A stretch of DNA of 9,027 bases. It comes from an uncultured Propionibacteriaceae bacterium. GTDB lineage: Bacteria > Actinomycetota > Actinomycetes > Propionibacteriales > Propionibacteriaceae. Positions 1 to 6,819 of the stretch are shown in pieces; the stretch's first letter is position 1, and every line of letters starts with the position of its first letter. The stretch covers positions 1 to 9,027 of the forward strand of contig CAKZJI010000116.1 of the NCBI GenBank assembly GCA_936941515.1. Reading direction: 5' to 3'. Made by a program: the position numbers and the translations under genes. The notes beneath the pieces were generated by a model. The model saw nothing but the letters and a program-made list of their open reading frames with translations. It had not been told where the DNA came from and made no database searches.

Positions 1-432
1 CTGGAGCAGCGTTGGCTGCAGACGCTATTGCGCACCAAGGGCTGGATCGTGCCGAATTATGAGCTGCCGCCGACTGTGAGCAACATGCAGATTCTGCGTG
101 TCGTCGTCCGTGATAGCATGACGGAAAGCATGGTTGACTCGCTTGTGCATGACATTATCGCTGTTGCGCGCACGCTTATGGACCCGACAAGCTCGCCGAA
201 CAAGTCCATCGTACACGACCCTGCGGCAGGCTCGCCGGAAGAGCACCACTCGCACGCCAGGCACCACCGGTGGATCAGCTGCCCAACCAGGTTCGGGCCC
301 TCCGCAAGGGCCTGTTGCCCAACGCCCCCTTCGGCAGGCGCATACGCGCTTTCCTGCTTCCTGCCTCGCTCCTACCTCAGGGCGCGAAGGACCGACGTAC
401 TTGGTCCTCCCACAGGACACCTACAATGGTGA
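1..432 (+). CDS. Glutamate decarboxylase, C-terminal fragment (eukaryote-like; 5' end outside window)
   Basis: The frame is open from base 1 to a TGA at 430-432. The first ~65 residues match the C-terminal small domain of PLP-dependent glutamate decarboxylase (glutamate to GABA plus CO2): a GWIVPNYELPP segment at residues 14-24, then ILRVVVRDSM at about 32-41 and a closing helix VHDIIAVARTL. The 'WIVP-Y.LPP...ILRVVVR' wording resembles fungal and plant enzymes more than actinobacterial ones, where I would expect forms like 'VQRVLVR'. Residues ~66-88 form a hydrophilic His-rich tail (HHSHARHH) plausible for a fungal terminus. Beyond about base 264 the frame gives Cys/Pro/Arg-rich sequence with no protein character, so the true 3' end is probably lost at a join. 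GC is ~58% over 1-240 and 70% over 241-300. Family assignment is fairly secure; fungal origin is inference. Confidence 0.6.
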   Translation: MEQRWLQTLLRTKGWIVPNYELPPTVSNMQILRVVVRDSMTESMVDSLVHDIIAVARTLMDPTSSPNKSIVHDPAAGSPEEHHSHARHHRWISCPTRFGPSARACCPTPPSAGAYALSCFLPRSYLRARRTDVLGPPTGHLQW

Positions 433-485
433 GGGGCGGGGTGCCCGTGGACACTAGGACAGGAGGCCATGATGGCTTTGTCTGA
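270..485 (+). CDS. Possible C-terminal remnant of a TgpA-like transglutaminase (uncertain)
   Basis: In frame with base 270 (a GTG, though the frame is open further upstream) the sequence reads QVRALRKGLLPNAPFGRRI then RAFLLPASLLP, a basic and Leu/Pro-rich stretch with far more protein character than the same bases in the decarboxylase frame. It recalls the basic cytoplasmic tail ending actinobacterial DUF3488/TgpA transglutaminases ('R..L.PAS.L'), which often sit upstream of DUF3040 and mraZ in MoxR-DUF58-TgpA clusters. If so, most of the gene was removed by the join near 240-275. The frame stops at 483-485, overlapping the DUF3040 start by 14 nt, and its last ~30 residues look non-coding, so the real end is unclear. 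The alternative is that this is simply leader DNA of the DUF3040 gene. Confidence 0.25.
   Translation: MDQLPNQVRALRKGLLPNAPFGRRIRAFLLPASLLPQGAKDRRTWSSHRTPTMVRGGVPVDTRTGGHDGFV
401..427 (+). promoter_or_regulatory. Candidate sigma-A-type promoter for the DUF3040-M16 operon
   Basis: TACAAT at 422-427 differs from the consensus -10 by one base. Upstream lie TTGGTC at 401-406 (15-nt spacer, short) or ACTTGG at 399-404 (17-nt spacer, poorer hexamer). Transcription would start near 434, giving a leader of roughly 38 nt before the ATG at 472. A small dyad, GTCCT (404-408) and AGGAC (414-418), lies inside the spacer and could be an operator or chance. The prediction is from sequence only. Confidence 0.4.
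461..466 (+). promoter_or_regulatory. Shine-Dalgarno AGGAGG of DUF3040 gene
   Basis: AGGAGG precedes two consecutive ATG codons at 469 and 472. The spacing is 2 nt to the first and 5 nt to the second. The site therefore favours the second, giving the family-typical MALSEQEQ N terminus. Confidence 0.7.
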
Positions 486-852
486 GCAGGAGCAGAAGCG
501 CTTGGAGCAGCTTGAGGCTTCGCTGATGGCGAATGACCCCAAGTTCGCCGACACGCTGCGGGGAACAACTCAGTTCCGGGTTCAGCGGCAGCGTGCTGCG
601 CTCGCGGGGCTGGCCTTCGTCATCGGCCTGACTGCCCTGTTCGTCGGAGTTCGAATCCACCCCCTGATCTCGATAGCGGGTTTTGTGGTGATGCTGGTGG
701 CAGCCATCATCGGCGTGAGCTCCTGGTCAAGGGTGGAGGGGCAGAGTCCCACCACTGCCAGCGCCAAGAAGCCCACCCCGGACAAGGGAGAGGACTTCAT
801 GGCCAAGCTTGAGGAGCGTTGGCGCAAGCGCCAGCAGGGCGGCGATCTCTGA
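472..852 (+). CDS. DUF3040 domain-containing membrane protein
   Basis: This 126-aa protein belongs to DUF3040, an actinobacterial family of unknown function. The N terminus MALSEQEQKRLEQLEASLMA followed by NDPKFADTLRG (residues 21-31) is the family signature. Two hydrophobic segments follow at about 42-60 and 64-84, then a polar Lys-rich tail (about 90-126). The protein should be a small two-helix membrane protein with both ends on the same side, probably cytoplasmic given the basic tail. The start at 472 rather than 469 is chosen from ribosome-site spacing and the family N terminus. In many actinobacteria DUF3040 genes lie just ahead of mraZ and the division/cell-wall cluster; here the next gene is an M16 peptidase starting one base after this stop, so the genes are probably co-transcribed and translationally coupled. 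Confidence 0.88.
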   Translation: MALSEQEQKRLEQLEASLMANDPKFADTLRGTTQFRVQRQRAALAGLAFVIGLTALFVGVRIHPLISIAGFVVMLVAAIIGVSSWSRVEGQSPTTASAKKPTPDKGEDFMAKLEERWRKRQQGGDL

Positions 853-853
853 G

Positions 854-2098
854 TTGAACGAGTTCCACATCCTCCGGCACCGGCTGGAGAACGGGCTTGA
901 CCTTGCAGTTCTGCCCGATCCGCGCTCTCCCGCAGTGGCGGTGAACCTGACATTTCAAGTCGGCTCCGTGGACGAGACGCCTGGCCGAACTGGCTTCGCC
1001 CACCTGTTCGAGCATCTGATGTTCCAGGGATCAGCCCAGGTTGCCTCCGGTGAGCACATCGCCGCGATCGAGAGGATCGGTGGAAGCGCAAATGCCTACA
1101 CCACCAGCGACCGCACCGTCTACCACGAGACAGTGCCGCCTGGGGCGCTGGAGTTCGTGCTGTGGCTGGAGGCCGACCGATTGCGCAGCCTTGCCGTCAC
1201 CCAGGAGAACCTGGATGCGCAACGGGACGTGGTGATCCAGGAGAAGCACCAGCGCTACGACAACCGTCCCTACGGCGACCTGCTGGAGCTGCTCGTGGCG
1301 CAGCATTTCGCCCCAACCCATCCGTATGGTCACCTGCCAATCGGCAGCATGGAGGATCTGAGGGCAGCTCAGCTGGATGATGTTGCCGCCTTCCACTCCC
1401 GCTGGTACAGCCCCTCGCAGGCTCGCCTGGTGATCTGCGGTGCCGTGTCCGCGGATGAGGCCATGACGCTCGTGGAGCGGCACTTCGGGGACCTCAGGCA
1501 GGGCCAGCCACCCAGTCAGCCTGCTGTGACTGACCCCACGCTCCCCGGCCAGGTGAAGACCGTGACGAGAGACGCCCCACATCCACTGCTGCACTGTTCC
1601 TGGCTCAGCCCAGCCGCCGGTGCCCCCGAACACCTCGCCCTCGAATTGGGCATCACAGTCGCAACTGAGGGACATGCCTCCCGCCTGCACCGTCGCCTCG
1701 TCAAGGAGCTCAAAGTAGCCCACGAGATCCACGGCGTCATACTCCCCCACCTACGCTCCCCCTCGATAGCGTCGGTGCTGGCCCGCCCCGCCGACGAGAC
1801 TCCCACCACGGCCCTGGCTGATGCCCTGACCGTCGAGCTGGCGGGCTTCGGCGCCCCTGACGAGCGGGAGCTGCAGCGGGCGAAAGCCCAGCATGAGAGA
1901 GCCTGGCTGGAGACGCTGGCAACCGTGGAGGACCGGGCTGATGCCGTCGCCGAGCTCTGGATCACCCACGCAGATCCGGTCAGGATCAATCAGAGACTCG
2001 ACGAGCTGGCGGCGGTGACCTCCGAGGACGTCGCGCGCGTGATGGCTGATCGCCTGGGCGCCAGCCAGCTCCACTATCTGCCGAGGAACCACCAGTGA
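854..2098 (+). CDS. M16 family zinc metallopeptidase, catalytic subunit
   Basis: A 414-aa pitrilysin/processing-peptidase-like (M16) protein. From the chosen TTG at 854 the N-terminal domain shows the inverted zinc motif HxxEH as H50-L-F-E53-H54 within GRTGFAHLFEHLMFQGS. The third ligand is expected at E130 in VVIQEKHQRYDNRPYG, 75 residues after H54, the usual distance. GGSANAYTTSDRTVY at 76-90 is also typical. The C-terminal half lacks the conserved Arg/Tyr substrate pair: the equivalent stretch reads LVKELKVAHEIHG. The length fits single-unit M16B peptidases that work as dimers. I see no signal peptide, so it is probably cytosolic. The frame is open upstream to a TTG at 809, but that would overlap DUF3040 by 44 nt. 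TTG 854 has only a weak AGGGCGG upstream and may depend on coupling. The next gene is its partner. Confidence 0.9.
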   Translation: MNEFHILRHRLENGLDLAVLPDPRSPAVAVNLTFQVGSVDETPGRTGFAHLFEHLMFQGSAQVASGEHIAAIERIGGSANAYTTSDRTVYHETVPPGALEFVLWLEADRLRSLAVTQENLDAQRDVVIQEKHQRYDNRPYGDLLELLVAQHFAPTHPYGHLPIGSMEDLRAAQLDDVAAFHSRWYSPSQARLVICGAVSADEAMTLVERHFGDLRQGQPPSQPAVTDPTLPGQVKTVTRDAPHPLLHCSWLSPAAGAPEHLALELGITVATEGHASRLHRRLVKELKVAHEIHGVILPHLRSPSIASVLARPADETPTTALADALTVELAGFGAPDERELQRAKAQHERAWLETLATVEDRADAVAELWITHADPVRINQRLDELAAVTSEDVARVMADRLGASQLHYLPRNHQ

Positions 2099-3405
2099 GT
2101 CGCCCCTCCATATCCGCCCCCACACCCTGGACCTTCCCCCTGCCCGTGTCGCGGGTTCTGGACAACGGTCTGAGGGTGACGGTCTGTGACCTTCCCGGCC
2201 AGCACCTGGCAGCCGTCGAGCTCGTGCTGCCCACCCCCCTGGAGGCCGAGCCACGTCACCTTGAGGGGGTAGCGACCGTCGCCCTGCACAGCAGCGACGA
2301 GGCCACCTCCTCACAGCCGGACATCGTGGAGCAGCTTGAGCTGACAGCGGCCGCGATCGGCGGGAACACGTCGTGGAGCCACACCCGCCTCAGCTTGAGC
2401 GCCCCCACGTGGCGTCTACGGCAGGCACTGCGGTTGATGGCCTCGGTGGTGCGGGAACCATCCTTCGAGCCCAGTGACGTCAGCCACCATGCAGAAGCGC
2501 AGGTGGCTGCCTTCGAGACGTCCCTGGCCTCCCCCAGCGCAGTCACCCAGCAGACCCTGCGCACCGCACTCTATGGCGACTGGCAGCGGGAGGGCCGACG
2601 CCTGGCGGGAACGCCGGAGACCCTGAATGCCGTCGACCGCGAGGCCGTTCAGGCATGGCACGCCAGGGTTTGGCACCCCCGCGGGGCAGAGCTGATCATC
2701 GCAGGAGATCTCCGCGAGGACCCGGAGGCCCTCGCCGAGTCGTTCATGACGTGGCAGGGACCCCATCAGTCGCCACCGGAACCGTCCGAGGCCACCACTC
2801 AGACTCCCCGGTTCCTCTTGGTGGATCAACCCCAGGCCGCACAGACCACCATCCAGATGGCCGCACCCATCCCAGGGCGCCGTGACAATGACTGGGCGGC
2901 GCTCAAACTGGGCGGCCACATCATGTGCGGGGCTTTCGCCAGCCGTTTGAATCTGGAGTTGCGGGAGCGCCTCGGCTACACCTATGGGGTCTCAGGCGGC
3001 GCCAATGCCCGGCAGGTCAGCGGACTGTTTCGCATCGGGATGGCCGTGGACAACTCGTCGGCCCCCGATGCCATCGCCCGCACACTGGAGGCTCTGGCCC
3101 TACCCCAGCCGTTCACACAGGAGGAGGTGGCCAATTCCGCGCACTACCTGGTACAGGTCGCCCCATTGAGCTACGAGACTGCGGCAGACATCGCCCACCA
3201 GACTGCGGTCTTGGCCGCCGCCGGGCTGGGACCCGAGTTCGTGAACCAGCTGCGTGCCGCCCTGGCATCCACACAGGCCGAGCATGTCAACCAGGCGTGG
3301 AAACGAGCTGTCAGCCCAGCGACGATGACCATCGCCGTAGGCGGCCCCGCCGCCATCCTCCAGCCCGCGCTGGAGGCGCTGGGCTACGACGTCGACATGG
3401 CGTGA
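2095..3405 (+). CDS. M16 family non-catalytic partner subunit
   Basis: A 436-aa M16-fold protein. SRVLDNGLRVTV (residues 19-30) is the usual first strand. Where HxxEH should be there is VATVALHSSDEATS (about 59-72), with no zinc ligands, so this subunit should be inactive alone. It keeps the C-terminal substrate-binding motif: LELRERLGYTYGVSGG with R290 and Y297 at the places of the conserved Arg/Tyr pair. By analogy with bacterial M16B heterodimers and mitochondrial processing peptidase, it probably pairs with the upstream catalytic subunit to form one active chamber for short peptides. The GTG start overlaps the upstream TGA (GTGA, 2095-2098), and GAGGAA at 2083-2088 lies 6 nt ahead, so the subunits are coupled and probably made in equal amounts. 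No signal peptide is seen. It is the last gene of the operon. Confidence 0.9.
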   Translation: MSRPSISAPTPWTFPLPVSRVLDNGLRVTVCDLPGQHLAAVELVLPTPLEAEPRHLEGVATVALHSSDEATSSQPDIVEQLELTAAAIGGNTSWSHTRLSLSAPTWRLRQALRLMASVVREPSFEPSDVSHHAEAQVAAFETSLASPSAVTQQTLRTALYGDWQREGRRLAGTPETLNAVDREAVQAWHARVWHPRGAELIIAGDLREDPEALAESFMTWQGPHQSPPEPSEATTQTPRFLLVDQPQAAQTTIQMAAPIPGRRDNDWAALKLGGHIMCGAFASRLNLELRERLGYTYGVSGGANARQVSGLFRIGMAVDNSSAPDAIARTLEALALPQPFTQEEVANSAHYLVQVAPLSYETAADIAHQTAVLAAAGLGPEFVNQLRAALASTQAEHVNQAWKRAVSPATMTIAVGGPAAILQPALEALGYDVDMA

Positions 3406-3418
3406 CACCCGCCACGCG

Positions 3419-3429
3419 GCCGCTACGGC
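3419..3429. terminator. Small GC hairpin in the convergent junction
   Basis: GCCG (3419-3422), loop CTA and CGGC (3426-3429) form a short stem between the stop of the M16 partner (3405) and the stop of the UPF0182 gene (3440). There is no T-run on either strand. It could help end transcription from the M16 side, but the stem is short and the call is weak. Confidence 0.2.
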
Positions 3430-3439
3430 TTCATGGCCT

Positions 3440-6298
3440 CTATTGTTCAAGCAGCTTGAACGCCTCCTCAGTCTTCGCCTGAGCCTCCTTCTGCTTCTGC
3501 TGATAACCCGCCAAGTCACCGGCCTTGAGAGCCTCGTCGGCAGCGGCGAACAGGTCCATGCTCTCCCTCAGGAGGATCTTGGCCTGCTCCTTCGCCTCGG
3601 CTGCAGGCGGCGGTGTGGTCTGCGCAGGCTTCTCCTCACTGGGCTTCTCCCCCGTGTCGGCCCCGGCATCGCCCTGGAAGACCTCATTGAGAGCGGCCTG
3701 AAGAGTGTCCCCAATGCCGACGTGTTCGCCGAAACGAACCACCACGAACCGGAGAACGGGGTAGCCGCCATCGGCAACCGTCTGGGTGTAGATGGGCTGG
3801 ATGTACATCAGCCCACCGCCGACGGGGATCGTCAGCAGGTTGCCGTAGATGGCTTTGGCGTTGCCCTGCCGGTTGAACGGCAGCAGCCTCTCGGCGACCG
3901 CCTCATTGCCGGAGATCGCGTTGTACGTCTGCAGCGGACCTGGGATCTGCTTGGCGTCGGACAGCTTCAACGCCCGCAGCTGCCCATAGCCGGGGCTGGT
4001 GGCGTCGGCGTTCACCGACATGTAGACGGACAGATTCTCACGGCCCCTGGGGACGAAGACGGTGGTGTTCGCATAGTGGGCCTGTTCATCCCCCGGCCAC
4101 CTGATGGTCAGGAAATAGGGCGGCTCCTTCGTCTCACTGTCCCGACCGTTGACTGGGTCGAGCGGCACCTCCCAGACATCAGACTGCTGGAAGAAGGTGT
4201 ACGGGTTCGTCGTGTGGTAGAGCCCCAGCATCTGCCGCTGCACCTTGAACAGATCCTGCGGGTACCGCAGATGGGACATCAGCTCTGGGGTGATCTCTGA
4301 CCTTGGGGTGATGAGGCCGGGATACACCTTCGACCAGGTTTGCAGGATCGGGTCCGACTCATCCCAGCCGTAGAGGGTGACTGAGCCGTCGTAGGCATCG
4401 ACGACGGCCTTGACCGAGTTGCGCGCGTAGTTCACATGCATGCCAGACGAGCCGCTGCTGGGGGTGGTTCGGGTGTCGCGGATCGCCTGCGTCCAGTCCA
4501 CCTTGGTTGAGTTCGGATAGTCGGCCGATGTCGTGTAGGCATCGATGATCCACACGATCCGACCACCGACAACACTCGGGTACGGGTCGGAGTCCACCGT
4601 CAGGAACGGGGCCACCTCCTTGACCCTATCGACGGGAACCCGATTGTAGAGCAGCTGGGACTGCGAGTTGACACGCTCCGAGAGCATCAGGTTGATGTCC
4701 CCGAACCGCACCGCGTATGCCGCCTTGTTGATGAAGTTGCCGAGCGGCACGCCGCCCTTGCCCTGATAGGTGTATTTGGTCTCGGTATAGCCCTCACCAC
4801 CACCAGGTGTGTCCAGCTCGACTGGTTCGGAGCCCTCCGGAGCCCCCGCGATCACCCAGTGAGTGGCCTCCTGACCGAAGTAGATGCGCGGCTGCTCGGC
4901 CGGGATGCGTCCCTCGGTGGGGATGCCTCCGGAGAAGAAGCTGGGCTCGCCATTGGATTCGCGGCGGTTGCCATACGCGGCGACCAGCCCGTAGCCATGG
5001 GTGTAGACGGTGTGCTTGTTGTTCCACGTATCGCCGGCCTCAACCGTGTCAAGATCCAGCTCACGGGCAGCAACCACCGCATCGGTCTCACGCCCGTCCA
5101 GCATGTAGCGGTCGACATCAAGGGGCTTGGAGAACCGGTAGTAGCCGCGAACCTGCTGCAGCTGCTCAAACGTCGGGGCAATCACCGCCGGATCCATCAG
5201 GCGTACGGCGGGCAGGGCCTCCGCATCCGCCCGCAGCTGCCCAGCCGTCGCCGAGGTCACGGCCTCGTAGTCGGTGATCTCCACATTGTCGATGCCGAAG
5301 GCCCCGCGGGTTGCGGCGATATTATGCGAGATCCACTCTCGCTCCAGGTCCGGCTCATTGGGTTTGACGACGAAACTGCGGATCACCCATGGGTACACGG
5401 CGGACAGGATCATCGCGGAGACCATCAGCAAGCCCAGCGCGATCCCCGGGACGCTCCACTTCAGCCTCCAGGCGTTGTAAAAGCACAGCCCTGCGCAGAT
5501 CAGGGCGATGGCCGCGATGATGAGGCTCGCAGGTATGCGGGCAGTCGCATCGGTGTAGTTGACACCCGTGAACAGGGAGTTCTGCGTCGTGAGATAGCCG
5601 TAGCGCTCCAGGAACGAGTGAACCGCGTACAGCGCCAGCCCCAGTCCCAGCAGCACCGACACCTGCCGCTGGGCGGGCTTGCCCACTGAGGTGACATTCC
5701 CCGTGCCCCGGAAGGCAGCCGCGTTCATGGCTCCGGTCAGGAAGTGCACCAGGAAAGAGCCGATCAGCGCCGCTCCGGCCGCGAACATCAGGTATCCCAG
5801 CACGAAGCGCCACCAGGGCAGATGGAACACATAGAACGATGCATCAATGTTGAACACCGCATCCGGGGTGCCGAACTCCGTCGCCTTGATCCACGCCAGG
5901 AAGGTGTTTGACTGCGCTGCTGCAACGACGCCACCGAGCACCCCCAGCACGGCTGCCGGCAACACCATCATCAGCCGGGACCGACGATCCAGATTGTCGC
6001 GGAGCTGGATCAGCAGTTCGGAGTCCAAGTTGGTTCGCCGCACGGGGGGACGCAGCCGATAGGCAATGCGCAACGAGAGATAGACGGCACCGGCCAGCAC
6101 CACACCGAAGGTGACGAACAGTCCGATTCGGGCGGCAAGCTGCGTGGTGAACACCGTCGTGGCCGAAAGGCTGCTGAACCACAGGAAATCGGTGTAGAAC
6201 CGCGATGCGATCACGATCAGCAGCGTCAGAACGCCCAGGATCAGAATCGTGATGAGCAGTGGGCTGCGGTGCCGCCCCTCCGTGGCTTGCGCGCTCAT
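3440..6298 (-). CDS. UPF0182 family large membrane protein
   Basis: A 952-aa protein of UPF0182 (COG1615), found widely in actinobacteria and of unknown function; M. tuberculosis Rv3193c is a homologue of about this length. The N-terminal third has seven hydrophobic segments at roughly 12-33, 56-78, 108-128, 163-188, 212-231, 255-276 and 284-309. A large soluble region (about 310-870) follows, probably extracytoplasmic, then an acidic Pro/Glu linker (about 875-905) and a Lys/Glu-rich helical tail containing ADEALKAGDLAGY, common in the family. The protein is complete. ATG 6298 has AAGGAGG (6312-6306) 7 nt upstream and overlaps the stop of the PPA1309-family gene by 4 nt (ATGA), so the two are coupled. 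It is the last gene of the leftward operon. Its position behind a membrane S16 protease suggests a shared envelope role, which is inference. Confidence 0.93.
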   Translation of the reverse strand: MSAQATEGRHRSPLLITILILGVLTLLIVIASRFYTDFLWFSSLSATTVFTTQLAARIGLFVTFGVVLAGAVYLSLRIAYRLRPPVRRTNLDSELLIQLRDNLDRRSRLMMVLPAAVLGVLGGVVAAAQSNTFLAWIKATEFGTPDAVFNIDASFYVFHLPWWRFVLGYLMFAAGAALIGSFLVHFLTGAMNAAAFRGTGNVTSVGKPAQRQVSVLLGLGLALYAVHSFLERYGYLTTQNSLFTGVNYTDATARIPASLIIAAIALICAGLCFYNAWRLKWSVPGIALGLLMVSAMILSAVYPWVIRSFVVKPNEPDLEREWISHNIAATRGAFGIDNVEITDYEAVTSATAGQLRADAEALPAVRLMDPAVIAPTFEQLQQVRGYYRFSKPLDVDRYMLDGRETDAVVAARELDLDTVEAGDTWNNKHTVYTHGYGLVAAYGNRRESNGEPSFFSGGIPTEGRIPAEQPRIYFGQEATHWVIAGAPEGSEPVELDTPGGGEGYTETKYTYQGKGGVPLGNFINKAAYAVRFGDINLMLSERVNSQSQLLYNRVPVDRVKEVAPFLTVDSDPYPSVVGGRIVWIIDAYTTSADYPNSTKVDWTQAIRDTRTTPSSGSSGMHVNYARNSVKAVVDAYDGSVTLYGWDESDPILQTWSKVYPGLITPRSEITPELMSHLRYPQDLFKVQRQMLGLYHTTNPYTFFQQSDVWEVPLDPVNGRDSETKEPPYFLTIRWPGDEQAHYANTTVFVPRGRENLSVYMSVNADATSPGYGQLRALKLSDAKQIPGPLQTYNAISGNEAVAERLLPFNRQGNAKAIYGNLLTIPVGGGLMYIQPIYTQTVADGGYPVLRFVVVRFGEHVGIGDTLQAALNEVFQGDAGADTGEKPSEEKPAQTTPPPAAEAKEQAKILLRESMDLFAAADEALKAGDLAGYQQKQKEAQAKTEEAFKLLEQ
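3445..3461. terminator. Dyad at the 3' end of the UPF0182 gene, candidate convergent terminator
   Basis: GTTCAAGC-A-GCTTGAAC is a perfect 17-base palindrome inside the final codons (…KLLEQ) of the UPF0182 gene, 40 nt past the M16 partner's stop. As RNA it can form a 7-bp stem with a CAG/CTG loop on either strand. No U-tract follows on either side, so it is not a classic intrinsic terminator. Actinobacteria often use hairpins without U-tracts. It may be a shared stop for the two convergent operons or partly a coding coincidence. Confidence 0.35.
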
Positions 6299-6819
6299 GC
6301 TGTTTCCTCCTTCAAGGTGGCTAGCAGGGCGTCGGCGAGACCTGGCACCAGGTCCTCTGCGCCGAGCAGGTCATCTGGTGTGCTGCGCACCCTCGCCAAC
6401 CCGTGGCGGGAGCCGTCACGCAGCGCCCCGACGACAACCCGGACATCGGTGCGCCCGGGATGCCCGTTCACGAAGGCGACAGCCTCGTCGGGGTTGGCGG
6501 GGATCTGCGCCTCAAACTCCTGCGGCAGGAAGGTGCGCTCCATCGCCAGGGCGCAGCCGACGACTGTGTCAGGCCATGTGAGGCGTTGCAGCCGGGCGGC
6601 GATGTCAGGGCCCAGCTGAAAGTCCTCCTGCTCAACGGCTGTGAGGGCATCCGCGGCGGTTTCCGTGACGCGGCCGCGCAACTGGGGTTCCAGCTCCAGC
6701 AGCTTCCGCGTCTCGACCAGCGCGAAGAGCCTTGCGGGCTGATCCCAGCCCAGCTGGGAGACATGCCTTTCAATGTCAGCCAGAGCAGCGATCAAGCGAC
6801 TGGGGTCCATCTCAGCCAC
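6295..6819 (-). CDS. PPA1309 family protein (conserved actinobacterial, function unknown)
   Basis: A 174-aa soluble protein with no signal peptide or membrane helix. It starts with a helical segment (DPSRLIAALADIERHVSQLGW), continues with an acidic Leu-rich region including VGCALAMERTFLP and PDEAVAFVNGHPGRTDVRVV, and ends DALLATLKEETA. Family placement rests on this layout, size and its position between a PDZ/S16 protease and a UPF0182 gene. I know of no biochemical function. GTG 6819 is chosen because GGAGGT (6833-6828) lies 8 nt upstream; an in-frame ATG at 6810 would be 17 nt from that site. The GTG start overlaps the protease stop by 8 nt, and its own stop overlaps the UPF0182 ATG by 4 nt. 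As the cytosolic member of the operon it could be an adaptor or accessory of the membrane proteins, which is inference from context only. Confidence 0.8.
   Translation of the reverse strand: MAEMDPSRLIAALADIERHVSQLGWDQPARLFALVETRKLLELEPQLRGRVTETAADALTAVEQEDFQLGPDIAARLQRLTWPDTVVGCALAMERTFLPQEFEAQIPANPDEAVAFVNGHPGRTDVRVVVGALRDGSRHGLARVRSTPDDLLGAEDLVPGLADALLATLKEETA

Noticed and set aside
809..853. Earlier TTG start at 809 for the catalytic M16 protein
   Set aside because: It would add 15 residues with no M16 similarity and overlap DUF3040 by 44 nt; the family alignment begins at the residues following TTG 854.
1031..1750. Minus-strand open frame of 239 codons opposite the M16 peptidase
   Set aside because: The opposite strand encodes clear M16 motifs throughout; the minus-strand translation is compositionally odd and lacks family features.
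3416..3423. GCGGCCGC palindrome as a regulatory site
   Set aside because: An 8-base GC palindrome is expected occasionally in high-GC DNA and has no second copy or promoter nearby.
2925..3482. Plus-strand frame overlapping the M16 partner and continuing past its stop
   Set aside because: It is an Arg/Gly/Pro-rich alternate-frame translation typical of out-of-frame high-GC DNA; the R/Y motif of the M16 partner is in the other frame.
3443..4300. Long plus-strand open frame of 285 codons opposite the UPF0182 gene
   Set aside because: It is antisense to a well-supported family member, its Leu/Arg/Gly-rich translation resembles no family, and high GC makes such shadow frames common.
4859..5689. 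Plus-strand open frame of 276 codons inside UPF0182
   Set aside because: Antisense shadow of the UPF0182 coding sequence, with no recognisable domain and no ribosome site of note.
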